In this document: positions 1 to 10,963 of the stretch, piece by piece
Numbering within the stretch: the first letter of the stretch is position 1
How the letters are laid out: every line of letters starts with the position of its first letter
Source of the DNA: Entoloma clypeatum
Taxonomy: Eukaryota > Basidiomycota > Agaricomycetes > Agaricales > Entolomataceae
DNA: 64,000 nucleotides
Direction: 5' to 3'
Assembly (NCBI GenBank): GCA_963565915.1
Contig: OY751485.1
Location: 1,302,001 to 1,366,000, forward strand
The notes under the pieces: model-generated
What the model was told of the DNA's origin: nothing
Database searches by the model: none
Seen by the model: only the letters and a program-made list of their open reading frames with translations
Translations under genes and position numbers: made by a program

Positions 1-779
1 GGCGTGCTGCATGCGAAGTCAAGACGACATAGATCATGAAACCAAGCCGGAATTCCATACCTCCTTCGTTCGCGCTGGGCCCGGCTGCAGTGACCGTTAC
101 GTTTCCGATCGTGATTTCTTCCGAGACTGCGGGTAATATTGTACATAGAATCAGTATATTTGAGATTCAGAGCACAGCTATCGATACGAACATGGATGAA
201 TGGATTGCTGGGGTTGGACGTATTTACCAGTCTTGAGAGTGTGGACTAGGGTCTGGTCACATTCGCCATTGTTTAGACATGCAAATTCATGGTTCGTATG
301 CACATCGGCAACGCACGGAGATCTCAGAGACGTTAGGGCCCCAGAGCGCGATGTTTGCTGTCTTATTCATTATTCCTATTCGTCGAGGAAGTTAGCGTAG
401 TCCGTCAAGGTGGATGAACCCACCAAGTCGTGTAAGGATGCTGCTAAGCATTCACAATGCACAATTCGAGGTATTTGAAGGGAAGAAAAGCTGTCCTAAG
501 TAGTTGAGGTATAAAAAGAGCGCGGCATGACTGCGGCCATGCTACGGAACGAAACGAATGATTCTCCCACCAGCAACCTGTTCAACGGAATGTTTTGGCT
601 ATACAGAATCATTTCCAACGTTACCTGCAAGTGACCCGGTTCTAACAGGAATAGAGACTATGGAAATTTTCCTCGCTATCAGCACGAATATTTCGCCATG
701 CTGTGCGCGATGATGTGAATGATACCGGTGATCGGTACGCTCAGTCCCAGTTTCCTCCTCCCACCACCAGTCCCCCAAG
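1..779. other. Left-edge sequence with no supported gene
   Basis: Only short, overlapping reading frames without recognisable motifs are present. The last part probably includes the promoter and 5' UTR of the acireductone dioxygenase gene that starts at 780; a pyrimidine-rich stretch lies directly before its ATG. No repeat or RNA gene was recognised. Confidence 0.5.
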
Positions 780-1578
780 ATGCGAGCATACTACTTCGAC
801 AACCTCCCCGGCGACCAACGGCTCCCCCACGACTACGTCCCTTCCCGGCCCGTCTCTTCAGAGACCCTGACCAACCTCGGTGTCAAGTACTGGACAATCC
901 CCGTAGAAGGCTACGAGCCCAAGTTGAATGCTATCGCAGCTGAGCGTGGGTACAAGAACCGCGATACAATCAACGTATCGAAGGAGGGTCTTGGAGCCGT
1001 GAGTCCATCAGCACAAGCAGCGAGACGGTCCTGTCCAGAACTGACATGAGGGGAAAAGGTATATGAAGATAAGATCAAAGGATTTTTCGAGGAGTGCGTG
1101 GTCTTTGAAATACCATCTGCCCCTACTGATCGCGCTCTCGTTTCACTCTAGGCACTTGCACGAGGACGAGGAGATCAGGTACATCCTATCGGGAAGCGGA
1201 TTCTTCGATTTCAGAGGTGAAAAGGACATTGTCATGGCTGTTCATTGAACGTCCAGTTCGTTTGACGAAAAAAAAAATTACTCTCCAACTCATGCAGAAT
1301 CCCCATCCGAGGACTGGATCCGAATGGCCGTCGAGCCGGGAGATCTCCTCGTAATGCCAGCGGGCATCTACCACCGCTTCACCCTAGATGAAGCCAACAA
1401 CATCAAAGCCTTGAGGCTCTTCCAGGTACGCCAATGATCCGTCCCCGCTCACGACTCTGTTGACGTCTTCAACCAGGATGAGCCGAAATGGATCCCGCAC
1501 AACCGAGGCGCAGCGACAGAAGTCAACCCTCATCGACTTGAATATCTCAAGAGCATCGGAATCGCTGTGGGAGCATAA
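780..1578 (+). CDS. ADI1: Acireductone dioxygenase (ARD), five exons
   Basis: The enzyme oxidises acireductone (1,2-dihydroxy-3-keto-5-methylthiopentene) in the methionine salvage pathway, in cytosol or nucleus, using Fe(II). Exons can be placed at 780-998, 1059-1093, 1152-1216, 1298-1425 and 1477-1578, each bounded by GT-AG. They add to 549 nt, or 182 residues, the usual length of the family. The N-terminus begins MRAYYFDN. The metal-binding cupin motif HLHEDEE is formed across the second intron and is followed by [14 protein letters not shown]. The second metal histidine lies in [12 protein letters not shown], and the C-terminus ends in a run like [12 protein letters not shown]. The ATG at 780 is the first in frame and matches family starts. 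Nothing looks broken. The family is clear; in vivo metal and regulation cannot be read from DNA. Confidence 0.95.
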
Positions 1579-1908
1579 TCTGGCTTCAACTTGAAGAGAA
1601 TGAAGAATTGTACGTCGGCATAGTTCATTATTCTTTCTCGAGTTGACAAACATAGTTTATATGTATAGTAGTTATAAAGTCTATTGATTATTATCACGAA
1701 AGGATCGGCCAATCAATAGCTTAACGGGCCCAAGGTCAGGGCATGAGCGTAGACGGAGAGAATCTGTCAAGTCCTTGAACTCCTATCAAGTTCGTCTGAA
1801 TGGCAGTCCACAAACTCTGCCTATACTTCAATGGCCATAAATAAGAGGCGTTCACTACCAGTATCCAACACCAACACCAACTCTAGACCAGACCGACGCA
1901 AGAGCATC

Positions 1909-3354
1909 CTAATGTGAAGGAGAACTCTTGGTCGTCCTTCTCGTCTTCGACTCAACCTTCAACGGCGGCGTCAGTTCCCTCGGGCGTGACTCAAGATGTC
2001 GTCTCTCGATAGTATCACGCCGCACCTGCTGCGCATGAGGGACATAAGGATATACCGAAGGGAGGATAGAACCGCGCCGGTCCAGAGTGATGACCTCCGC
2101 CTTGTGCGAGAGCTTCATCGTTCGCACCGTATGTGGCTCGGCTTGATGCTGCTCCGTCACCGAGCCCCAACGCACCTCACTTTGAGAGGATAGATTCGAG
2201 CCTGATCCCGACGATACTGATGGTAGGTTGACCAGCTGCGGTGGTCGCACATGCTGATGAGGCGTCGTAGGCATTCTCGGGCTTGATGGCCCGGGAGCAC
2301 CAGGAGCCGTGGGCGGGAACGGGAATTGCCTGATTAGATGGCCCGTGGATGGGCTGCTCGGAGCGGGAGACGATGATGTGTCGCGCAAAGGAATGCTCGG
2401 AGGCAGCAAGGGTCCCGACAATGATTGAGCATCGAACGAGCCCTGGTCCTGCCTGATGGTCCGTGTGGTTGACGTTGATGTGAACGTCGGACTCGGAGGA
2501 GCCTCTGGCAACGGCGTCATCGGTGCAACGGGCCCGCTTTTCCTCTTTTTAACTGATCGTGGAAGGGTAGCGAGGCTGGGTTCCTCCTGGAGGAAGCTCT
2601 GGATAGACCCTTGACGCTCGATTCGTGATACTGATCGAGACAGGGGTTGTGGGTTGCGGTCTGCACGTTCCTTCAACATTCGGCGAATAACAAATGTATT
2701 GACCCTCGTGGGGGGTTGTGCTTCTTCGCCGGGTACTGCTGTTATTACCGGGCGCGAGACCATGCCATCCTCTGCAGAGGGTTGTGAGTACAGGGAGTCC
2801 GAGTCGGCGGTGACTGGTGAGGGCATGTGATTATCGTGAGGAATGGCGTTAAGCGTGGAGGTCGACGACGAGCGTGGAGATGGGGATATCGTTAGTCGGG
2901 AGAGGTTTGGCTTTTGCAGATCTACCGTCGTTCCAGACCCCATCGGCAGTGGGGCCCTGGGAGTAATGGGAACATATTCTTCCAAGGGTTTCTCCTCTTG
3001 GAGCCCTAACGGCGAGTAGAGCTCTTGGACCTTCCCGTTGGGACTGGAGGATGCAAGAGCAGAGCCCCCATCCCCCAAATCGTCTTGAAAGCCCCAGAAT
3101 TGGTTGCTGTTCGGAAGCAGCGGTGCCGCAACAACTGGGTCTGAGAGAAACCTCTTGTGAATGTAATGTTCGGGCGTTCTGTGAGGCATCGCAGCTCTTC
3201 TGTTCCGTACGAACCACACAAGTAACACAGTCGTGGTGCCAAAGACGGCTAGCACCCCCGCGACAATGCCAATTATGACGCCGATATGTAGCAAAGTTGT
3301 ATCCCGTACGGTATTTGATTGAGCATTGAACGAGGAGTACGTCGCAGGGGGCAT
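1909..3354 (-). CDS. Single-pass membrane protein with long Ser/Pro-rich cytoplasmic tail
   Basis: From the ATG at 3354 this is a 481-residue intronless frame. About 22 polar residues (MPPATYSSFNAQSNT at the start) are followed by one strongly hydrophobic segment at roughly residues 23-49, IGVIIGIVAGVLAVFG and onward, which ends at the basic stop-transfer sequence RNRR. The remaining ~430 residues are Ser/Pro/Thr-rich and low in order, with clusters such as SPSPRSSSTST. This layout, a short outside, one helix and a long disordered inside, is common among unassigned basidiomycete plasma-membrane or ER proteins. No enzymatic domain was recognised. Upstream in-frame codons use GTG, so the ATG at 3354 is the better start, but a small upstream exon carrying a signal peptide cannot be excluded. 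The gene is divergent from cmc4, with about 270 bp between the starts. Confidence 0.7.
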   Translation of the reverse strand: MPPATYSSFNAQSNTVRDTTLLHIGVIIGIVAGVLAVFGTTTVLLVWFVRNRRAAMPHRTPEHYIHKRFLSDPVVAAPLLPNSNQFWGFQDDLGDGGSALASSSPNGKVQELYSPLGLQEEKPLEEYVPITPRAPLPMGSGTTVDLQKPNLSRLTISPSPRSSSTSTLNAIPHDNHMPSPVTADSDSLYSQPSAEDGMVSRPVITAVPGEEAQPPTRVNTFVIRRMLKERADRNPQPLSRSVSRIERQGSIQSFLQEEPSLATLPRSVKKRKSGPVAPMTPLPEAPPSPTFTSTSTTRTIRQDQGSFDAQSLSGPLLPPSIPLRDTSSSPAPSSPSTGHLIRQFPFPPTAPGAPGPSSPRMPTTPHQHVRPPQLVNLPSVSSGSGSNLSSQSEVRWGSVTEQHQAEPHTVRTMKLSHKAEVITLDRRGSILPSVYPYVPHAQQVRRDTIERRHLESRPRELTPPLKVESKTRRTTKSSPSH

Positions 3355-3624
3355 GATGGGTGAAGCGAGAGGGAATGTGAGAGTATGCACATAGATTGGA
3401 TTTTAAGGTACGATGGAGCAGGACCCTGACGAATTCGTGCCGCATAGCCTCACGCTGATGACAAATATCGTCAACAGACTGATAAACATCAACTCAAGAA
3501 ATAGGTCTCTACCTGAAATTCATGAACTCGGCTTTTGAGCAAGTCTTGAGAGCAACTGTCATCCCGAGATCGCCGCCTCGTCTTGGCATAGGATGACGTC
3601 AGCAGGTATCAGTCGTCCTTTGCC

Positions 3625-4007
3625 ATGTCGAAGGTGAGCCAACTTGCCTTCCCTGATATTCGTTGTAATACCAAAACTTACCTAGCCACAGAAGTGCCAA
3701 GCAGAAGGTGAGTGTCACCACCAATATGCCATCGCATCATTCATCCACGTACGTGCCTTCGGGAACTACGAGATCAGCGTGCAACCTGCAAGCATGCCTA
3801 GGAAAAAACACCTACAATCCCGAAAAGTGCGAAAATCATCTGCGGGATTTGTATGAATGTTGTCAACGGATGTATGACGAGCAAGGAGCGGAGAATGGCG
3901 GGGAGTTGGGCTCCACTGCGTGTCCGGTGCCCACAGTGGTTAAGCGTTGGTTAAAGGACCACCCTGCCTCGAGCCCAGGAACACGAGGGACCAAAAGAGG
4001 TTCGTGA
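3625..4007 (+). CDS. CMC4: Cx9C motif protein Cmc4-like, three exons
   Basis: This small mitochondrial intermembrane-space protein belongs to the twin-Cx9C group imported and oxidised by Mia40/Erv1. Exon 1 is only nine bases (ATG TCG AAG, 3625-3633), exon 2 is 3692-3707 and exon 3 is 3778-4007, giving 84 residues. The junctions join in frame to KCQAEACNLQACLGKNTY, then a KCENHLRDLYECC block and a STACPVP segment. This is the cysteine order of yeast Cmc4, which starts C-x4-AC and has the LY-CC pair. The C-terminal VKRWLKDHP tail is basic. A reader using only the longest frame would start wrongly inside intron 2; the two tiny exons supply the first cysteines. There is no mitochondrial presequence, as expected for this family. 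The family call is strong, and the exact function in respiratory-chain assembly is inferred. Confidence 0.88.
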
Positions 4008-7000
4008 GTCGTTGAGCGGCCGTAATGTCTATCTCTAGACCGATATGGTTATGGAATACTGCGGTGGCGTTTGTTCGGATGACTTACTGAAGGGGTGGGG
4101 GCAGATGTCTCAAGCAGTCTTGGGTCTCGACAGAATTTCGAGGGCGTTGCGATGGCCGATGAGTGGCCTCGTGGTGGGAAGCAGATTTTGGATTTTTGGC
4201 GTTTTTGAACTCCGCGCCCTATCGACCGGATCAAGATGCAATGGAAGGTCAGAAATTGGTCAGGACAAGGACTGTTATCCAACTATCTACTCCAATACAG
4301 AGGTATAAGATTCACCAATGGCTTTGAAAACATTAGGTTTAGTAGGATTGCCGATAAGAATGCGGCGGGGCCGGGAAGCACTGACATCCAGATGGGTGCC
4401 ATACATTCCTTAATATGCTCCGTCCCTAAGTCGAGGATGGTTGCATCAATGGACCATTCCAATTGGGCGAGCACGCGATGGACAAGGGCAGTCCTGTTCG
4501 GCGGCCAAAGGACGCAGGATAAAGATCTTCAGTTGGCCCCCTGCTTCAGGGGTGAATTCAAATGTGATCGGGATGTGAAAAGTTTCGAGATTCCTTGACT
4601 CACATAACGGCGTAATGGGTGTGAATTGTGCATGGAGAGGACTGGTTCTCTTCGACGGCGGTGATTTTTCAAGACACTGAATGCGCTTGACTCAGTAAAA
4701 CACCGTGAAAAGGTTCTTGATCCAAGCCATCGGAGAGTAGTGTTCCAATAACCTTCAGGCTCTATCAGCTTTACGGTATCGAAGGCCATAGGAGACAAAA
4801 AGGGTCTCGAAAGATGAGCAATTCTCGCAAAGTGTTGGCCGTCACTTATTAAATCGACGCGGACGAGAACCTCGAGGAAGCGGTAGCGTAAGGAGTCCGA
4901 GGTGGTGAACTAGCCACCCAGCTCGTTCCAATCATCGGGAAAAACCCGAATCCCTCATTTTGTTTAGAGCGGAGTCAGCGAATAAGAATTTCCTCAATGA
5001 ACATGATGAACACTTAGCTTATTCAATAAACAAGATAAGGGTAGATAATATATTTTACTGGTTCACTAAACAACGGTACTGAAAATTGAAAAGTAGATTA
5101 GATATTTATAAATGCCATAAAGAAGTCCGTACGAAATTTGTTGAGATGATATTCCGTGAAGGCTTTGACGAACTTATCGAGAAGTTGAACTTGTGTGGAT
5201 ATTCGCCCAATTGAATCACACCCGAGCGAGCCACAACACGGCTGAGGTGTTTGGCGGAGGACTCCGGGTCGGATTTATGGCATTTGATCTGTTGTCGTGG
5301 GTAGAGAGAGGAACTTGATTGCGACTCATCTGCATCAGACTGCGAAACTTACATCATTGCTTTTGACGAGCAAGCTGGTAAACGATACGGTTGCGATACG
5401 ATATTGAGTCCGACTTGGAAGTTGGCAGGGACCCTACATTGTCCAAATTTGGTGGGATTGAGCTGCCTCATTTGGAGACGGTATCACAAACAGGCTGCCG
5501 GAAGTTGTGGGGTGGCTGCCGCTCAAGTCTCAATCTGGTCGAGGGTCGAAAGACTCACCTGAGTTCTTATTGTTAACTCGGAAGGACCTAGAGGCAGTGC
5601 CACGAAGATGTGACAGTTGTCACACCTTCGCCCAATAAGAGAGCCTCGCGCGACCTTGCGTCTTCAATCTTTCCTTCAACAAACAACCCCCATCTTCCTC
5701 CAAAACCTGTTGGACTGACAGAGGAAACCATTCAACAAGCGCAGATGTCACAATAGCGACATATTTGTAAGTTTTGAATCCTCTATCTCCGATTTTGTAC
5801 ACTAACCGTTTTCGTTGGAGCACACCGAAGCAGGTGCCATTCTGCCATACGGATAATTTGTAAATTCTTTAACTTTCGTTTCCCTGTCCTCGTTCACACC
5901 CCTTACACCACACAGACAATGGTTTCATTGGATAGGGAAGTGGCCTAGTGAGTCTTCCTTTCGACGATTTACAAATATAGAGGCTGACGAATATATCTCA
6001 GCTTTTGAGATCAATCCAGCTACTACCCTATGCCTTCCGTACCCATGACTTTGACCCCCGCGCGTCGTACTTACCTATTCGCGAGGCCCGAGTCCGCCGC
6101 GGCACCTACGACACCCCCTTGTGCTTTTGCAGTCATTGTACTAGTACATTTCATGTTGTATTCCATAGCATATGAATACATCAGTCTTGCTCTCGAGTCC
6201 ATTGTCTGTGCTTGATTTGGTCCTCAAGAATAAATTTTGAATTCCGAGAGCTGCTCCTTATCGAGGGGTTAGCAGGATTATATAGAGCTTATGGGTAATC
6301 AATGAACCAGATAACACACCAATTAATATGCAATGAATCGGACTAAATCGACACCACTCGGAGAATTGTCATCTGAACCTCGTGAACACAATGAGAGTAA
6401 TGTCTATAATTACCCCTCATAATGTATAATTACAACTCATTGGCTTACATTTAGTATTCGGGGTTTTCCCGATGATGCAGCTCTGGCAACTTGGGTAAGG
6501 GATGCAGGTCTCGAGATAACATAGGAACTGTTGGGCTGGTTAGTTTCTGCTTTCCGTACAAGGTGTTTGAATTGTGGAGCATAGGTTGGAATGGTATATG
6601 ACCGGTGCAACAGTAATGGAGGTCTTGTGAAGTGCTTCAAAAACAGTCAAATAGTCATCCCTGTCAATGAATCGTGAAACTCGTACCAAAGCCAGTCTTT
6701 TTTTGCCACCATACTCCCATGAATCGTACGGAAAGCATCTGACAAGTGGGATTAGAGTCCGCCAAAGTTCATCTAGCGCAGCGCCGCTTCCTTGCATGTC
6801 GAGGGCGAGCGATACCAGCATTGATGAGTGGTTCAACCACAGATAGCGTCACATACTGAAGCAATGATCTCTTCGACACTGAGGCACTCAAGCATCATGC
6901 GTTTTTTTCAGAGTTCATGGGCGTCCTCGGTTTGATCAAAGAATGACGCTACGGTACATGGCCATGTGCCTGATTGATGATTAGCTCGTTGGATATCATC

Positions 7001-7049
7001 GCCACGAAATATTCACCTTTACTCCGACGACCGATAGATATCGTCGTAG
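4008..7049. other. Long stretch without a convincing gene
   Basis: Frames here are short and lack family motifs. Two places deserve mention. Near 5921-6140 an ATG is followed by a GTGAGT donor and a good branch site and acceptor (GCTGACG, CTCAG near 6000). The downstream frame has a continuous run containing RTHDFDPRASYLPIREARV, but the phases do not join cleanly. At 6540-6836, minus strand, a 98-residue frame contains a block with ELWRTLIPLVRCFP, which resembles the N-terminal part of basidiomycete F-box proteins and may be a relic. Sequence around 4900-5150 is AT-rich. Confidence 0.45.
6440..6836 (-). pseudogene. Possible F-box-protein-like relic
   Basis: The minus-strand frame reads ALDELWRTLIPLVRCFP followed by YDSWE and a segment VRVSRFIDRDDYLTVFEAL. 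This spacing is like the region just after the F-box in large agaricomycete F-box families, where a DxLW...L.PLL.LLP pattern is usual. The F-box itself and the leucine-rich repeats are not visible, and the frame has no good start or neighbouring exons, so it is at most a fragment. The assignment rests on one motif only and could be chance. Confidence 0.25.
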
Positions 7050-7559
7050 TCATTTCGCGAACCTAGTCGGATCAAATGCACCCTCCCTCAAATCCTTTGG
7101 ATGCCCATCCCACACGAACGCATAGCATGGCATAGATGTCGTCTCCCCATCCTTCACGACGCTGCATATCCCCAACTTGTAATTTATTCCTTCGTAAAAC
7201 TCCAGCCGTCGCAAGTGTTGCTCTTCCTCAAGCATATAGACCATTCCCACCGGTCCTGGACTACTGTCACCACCGGCATCCGTTTGAACAAGTGCCGGAT
7301 AAGGACCCCATAGTTTGATATTATGGCCAAGAACCTGGGCGCGATATAACGCGGGTATGGTGTTCGGGTCCAGGCGCAAGACCTTCTTGAGAATGTGGGG
7401 AAGCATCAGCGTGCCGTAAAAGAATATAGGGACAGGGTACGATATGGGCCTCTTCGGAAGTTGTGGCTCGGCGCTCTGCTGTACTACGTTGGGTGGTTGT
7501 TGGTGCGCAGAAACAGGGGAGCCGAGATGGGGCTGATTTGTAGCTGGTTCAGAGGTCAT
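7050..7559 (-). CDS. Gamma-glutamylcyclotransferase-like (AIG2-like) protein
   Basis: A 169-residue protein from the ATG at 7559. After a ~45-residue Pro/Gln-rich lead, the GGCT/AIG2 fold starts with PIFFYGTLM, the nucleotide-like loop YGTL of this superfamily. It continues through PALVQTDAGG and PVGMVYMLEEE to the conserved RRLEFYEGINY. The Glu in that last block sits where the family has its acid residue. The end is CYAFVWDGHP...FDPTRFAK. Proteins of this group act on gamma-glutamyl amines or peptides, or are of unknown substrate, so the reaction here is inferred. The frame remains open upstream to a GTG at 7655, but no earlier ATG exists, and ATGAGATGACC makes 7559 the natural start. No signal peptide or intron is needed. 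Confidence 0.82.
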   Translation of the reverse strand: MTSEPATNQPHLGSPVSAHQQPPNVVQQSAEPQLPKRPISYPVPIFFYGTLMLPHILKKVLRLDPNTIPALYRAQVLGHNIKLWGPYPALVQTDAGGDSSPGPVGMVYMLEEEQHLRRLEFYEGINYKLGICSVVKDGETTSMPCYAFVWDGHPKDLREGAFDPTRFAK

Positions 7560-9196
7560 CTCATGAAAGGTGAGAATTCTCAGAGTCGTTGAGCTAACAA
7601 ATATAACCGTGGCCAGAATGACTCGAGTCGAATAAAAATAGCCTAATGTTGGCACTCTCTCTGTTCAACGAACCCCGACATCCTCGCTCACCCTTATCGT
7701 TCGGGTTTTTGGCGCTGCAATCGGGGTCTTCATGTAGGAAGCGCGCCTACTCCGAGGGCAGGAGAACCGGTGGTGTCTTCAAGTTGAAGGACGCGATTCT
7801 TTTTACCTTTGGAAGCGTTAATGCCTTCATCAACCACCAAGCGTCTCGAGATCTCCACAACTCCCACTCAGGGCACATTTCTATCGATGCATCCTCATAT
7901 CGGTGTCGACATCTAGAGGCACGCTTTCTACCTCCAATACTCGAACGTCAAGGCCGACGTGAGTTCCGTCGCCCCTTTCATATGGTTGATGCCTGTCTTC
8001 TCTGGTCCGTCGTCAACTGGGAGGAAGCCAAGAAGCGCTATAATGAAGGTGCTGCAGTTATCATTGACTACAGGCTTGTGAATGAAAGAACGAAATTCCT
8101 TCTGTTGAATATGGCCTCGTCCAATTTACTTGTATTAACATTCAAGGACGGGCGTTCAAGTCAATCATATACCTTGAGGTTTTCGAGGATCCTGGTGCTG
8201 GTCCACATTTTATCGCAAAGGTTCGGACCGCATTCCATGCCCTCATTCATCCCTGTCGACAAGTAAAAACGCCGAATTCGCCATGAAGAATCGAAACTAT
8301 GTTCATGCAGAGAAACTATGTAAGGAGCGGCATAGACAGACCGTGGCAGGTAGGTGCTGACAGCTGCTTCGATACTATCAGAGTCCAGACAACTTGACGT
8401 CGGACGAAATAAAGCAACTTACCCGTGACCTTGCCTCAAACATGAACGCTGAACGTTGAACCTCCAAATGGCTTCGATTTTCCGTTTATTTCTGACCTGA
8501 AACTAAACATACCTTGCCATTCAGTTTTTTAGGATCAAATTACACCTTCGTTCCCTCCCTTTCGAAGCCCGATGCAGAAGTATGCCGTGACTCAGCAGAA
8601 ATCGTCACACATGCCCGACTGTGGCCCGTAGGATTGGAGGGACTGGGTTGACGTTGAAACACATCGACAACCCATTTCCGATAACATGGATCAAAGAACG
8701 AGCAGCATGGATACGGTCAGTTTCGCCGACTTTGGTGATTTTCTGTGTTGAATATATTGTTTACAGAGGCAGATTCCTACGGGAGCATTGCTTTGAGAAA
8801 AAAGCGGCGCAAATATGCCCTCTGTATTCGCTTGGGGATTACCATGACACCGGACAAAGTCCTCCGAACGAGAGGAGCGAAATATCTGGCAGACAAGTTC
8901 CTGGGGGGAGCTGTCCTTACGGCGCGATCCCAACGTTAAGGGGTCCATCGATTGAGAAATGCTTCGTAGATGGATAAGGTGAGAAGTGTCAAGTTGTTTT
9001 TGTACCCTCGTTTGTCAAATTGAATCAGTCATTCCAAATACAATTGCAAATGGGTAATGAGAATTCCGGATAGAAGGTTGAACGTGGCCAGATTCAGCCT
9101 CGGATTGCCAACGCGACAGGACCGTCCACCGTAGACCCACCAACATACGAGGCAAAAGGTGAGTGCAAAAACCATAGTGGCGCTTCAAGCGCAGTA
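7560..9196. other. Intergenic sequence, unassigned frames
   Basis: A plus-strand frame at 7646-8266 runs 206 codons and includes FHMVDACLLWSVVNWEEAKK, but no family was recognised and its N-terminal half looks random. It might be a spliced or decayed gene. Frames near 8621-8977 on both strands overlap and show no motif. Nothing else was recognised. Confidence 0.4.
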
Positions 9197-9449
9197 TTAG
9201 TACTTGCAGTGCTACATATAAAATTCAGCTGTTAGTGATCAAAAAACTGTGGAAGGGCTAGTATGTGTGGCGTACCCTGTACCCTGCGAAGGGCTGATAA
9301 CACTCCTGACCAGGACAACAATTCTCGGAGTGGCGGCAGGGGGTGTTGTCGCAAACAATGTCGCGGCGTGGTTCTACTTGTTGCGAAGCTGCGAGGGCAC
9401 TCGCCACGCAGAGAGCGATGGAAAAGATGACGAGGTGTGTGAAGTGCAT
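9197..9449 (-). CDS. Small secreted cysteine-rich protein, two exons, knottin-like spacing
   Basis: The ATG at 9449 opens a frame with a clear signal peptide, MHFTHLVIFSIALCVASALA, and a likely cleavage after ALA. The unspliced frame would run to 9258 with five cysteines after the signal. A GT-AG intron fits at 9212-9275 (64 nt, donor GTACGC, branch CTAAC about 20 nt before TAG), phase 0, followed by a four-codon last exon at 9197-9211 that ends in TAA. This gives about 62 residues and brings in a sixth cysteine. Spacing becomes C-x4-C-x5-CC-x4-C, then about seven residues to the last C, the order of inhibitor-cystine-knot folds. Small secreted proteins of this kind are common in fungi as effectors or defence proteins. 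No family member was recognised and no activity is claimed. A TATA box lies about 65 bp upstream. Confidence 0.7.
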
Positions 9450-9513
9450 GTTGGGGCGTTCGGTAGCCTGAACACGAGTCGTGGTGCTTGAAAGTGAGGA
9501 ATGCCCCAGTGCC

Positions 9514-9520
9514 CTTATAA
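9514..9520 (-). promoter_or_regulatory. TATA box of the small secreted protein gene
   Basis: On the minus strand TTATAAG lies about 65-70 bp before the ATG at 9449. The position and sequence fit a core promoter for the short secreted-protein gene. Confidence 0.5.
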
Positions 9521-10963
9521 TGCTGACACACGGCACAATGGTCAGATGCAGTACTGTCCACTATTTAAAGATGGGTTAGGTGGATCCTATAAAATTCCCG
9601 GTTGTGAACGCATACCTGCCGAGATCAGCTTCGCAAAGCCAAGAATCACACCCATCTAACCTGGGATTGGCCTGGACGGAAAAACATCGGAACCAACAGC
9701 GGTTCTGTTTCAACACAACGGCTTCTACCAGTGCCTAGAAACGGGTTCCAGTATTTTTCCTTATCCTGTCGGTCTAGTATAGACGTGGGCCGCGCTGTTG
9801 TCCAAGGTCCATCAGGATCTGCGTGAATATCGGAGCCAGACTCACCTGAAGAGCATCCCAGCCTTTCCCTCCTGGACTTCTAGCGGAGGCCATGCTCGGT
9901 TGTTTGCAGGTTGGCTCCTGGTCATTAGAGCTATGTCAAACACGACTAGAGGATGCTCAGTATATCTGGGACTAATGTATGGATGGCGTCGAATCCGGGT
10001 GTGTTCCGATCGAACCAACGGAATGGCAAGAGTTGGCACTATAGCTGGCTGGTGCTTGTGCGTTTACGAGGTGACTCATGAACCCACATTTTACAGAAGA
10101 TCAATCGCCTCAAGCGAGATTATCCCCCCATGAAAAAAAAATCAGAAGATCCAAGTTGCAAGAAAAACGTTGTGGTCGATCTTTTGCTGGTCTCCGCATC
10201 GCTTCATACTGGGGAAAAATCACAGGTCGGAATTTATGTTGTTGGCATGGCTGATGGAATTTCACTATGTACCTGGAAGAGAAGAGAGAACGGCAATCAT
10301 AGACGATGATTATCATTTTGTCTCCGCATTATTGACCCTACGCACCCCGAAAAGTGTCCGCCAGCAGTTCAATTTCAGATATTGGGAGCCGAATCTTTGC
10401 ATGCTTGGTAGGCTTCATCCACTCTTCGCGAGAACGGCCGTTGGCTGTTGTCTAATTGCACTTGATCAAATGTGAGTGGTCTCCGAGAGGGTGAAAGGCT
10501 TCACGATTTAGGACAAGAATTTCTTTCCGGTAGGCCCCGGAGCTCTGTAGATTCTGGCGGTACAAGATTCGAAGCTTAGGAAGAGCTTGAATACCAAGCT
10601 GAACAGATATTTGGCCTCGATATCCAGGACAGGACCTTGCCTTCCCCCTTCGAGTTGAGCGGTGGTCCCAGGAGTTCATGATCTGACTTTGTTCTTCTGA
10701 TGTTTGGCGAAGGGTGTCTGACAGCTGTAATTGTATTCGATAGGCGATCGATCGTATGTTGAATGTTTAGGGAAGACTATATGTCTCAGCATCGTCTTTG
10801 CCGAAGAGTTGGTTTCGTTCGCAGAGTCCATAGTAGAATGTCCAATAGCAGGAATGTTGCCGATCAAGTGATCGAAGAAGTCTTGGCGGTATAAAGTGCT
10901 GCAACCTCGCCTGTTCGACCTTTGTCATATACCACTACTGTATCATACACACAATACCCCGCC
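9521..10963. other. Intergenic sequence with no supported gene
   Basis: Several frames of 60-110 codons overlap on both strands (for example 9798-10133 and 10170-10475), none with recognisable motifs. The right end should carry the promoter of the gene that starts at 10964. Confidence 0.45.

Noticed and set aside
5921..6215. Small spliced gene starting at ATG 5921
   Set aside because: Donor, branch and acceptor look good, but the exon phases give an early stop; another junction would need a weak donor.
7646..8266. 206-codon plus-strand frame as a real gene
   Set aside because: No motif, no clear start context and random-looking N-terminal half; described only as unassigned.
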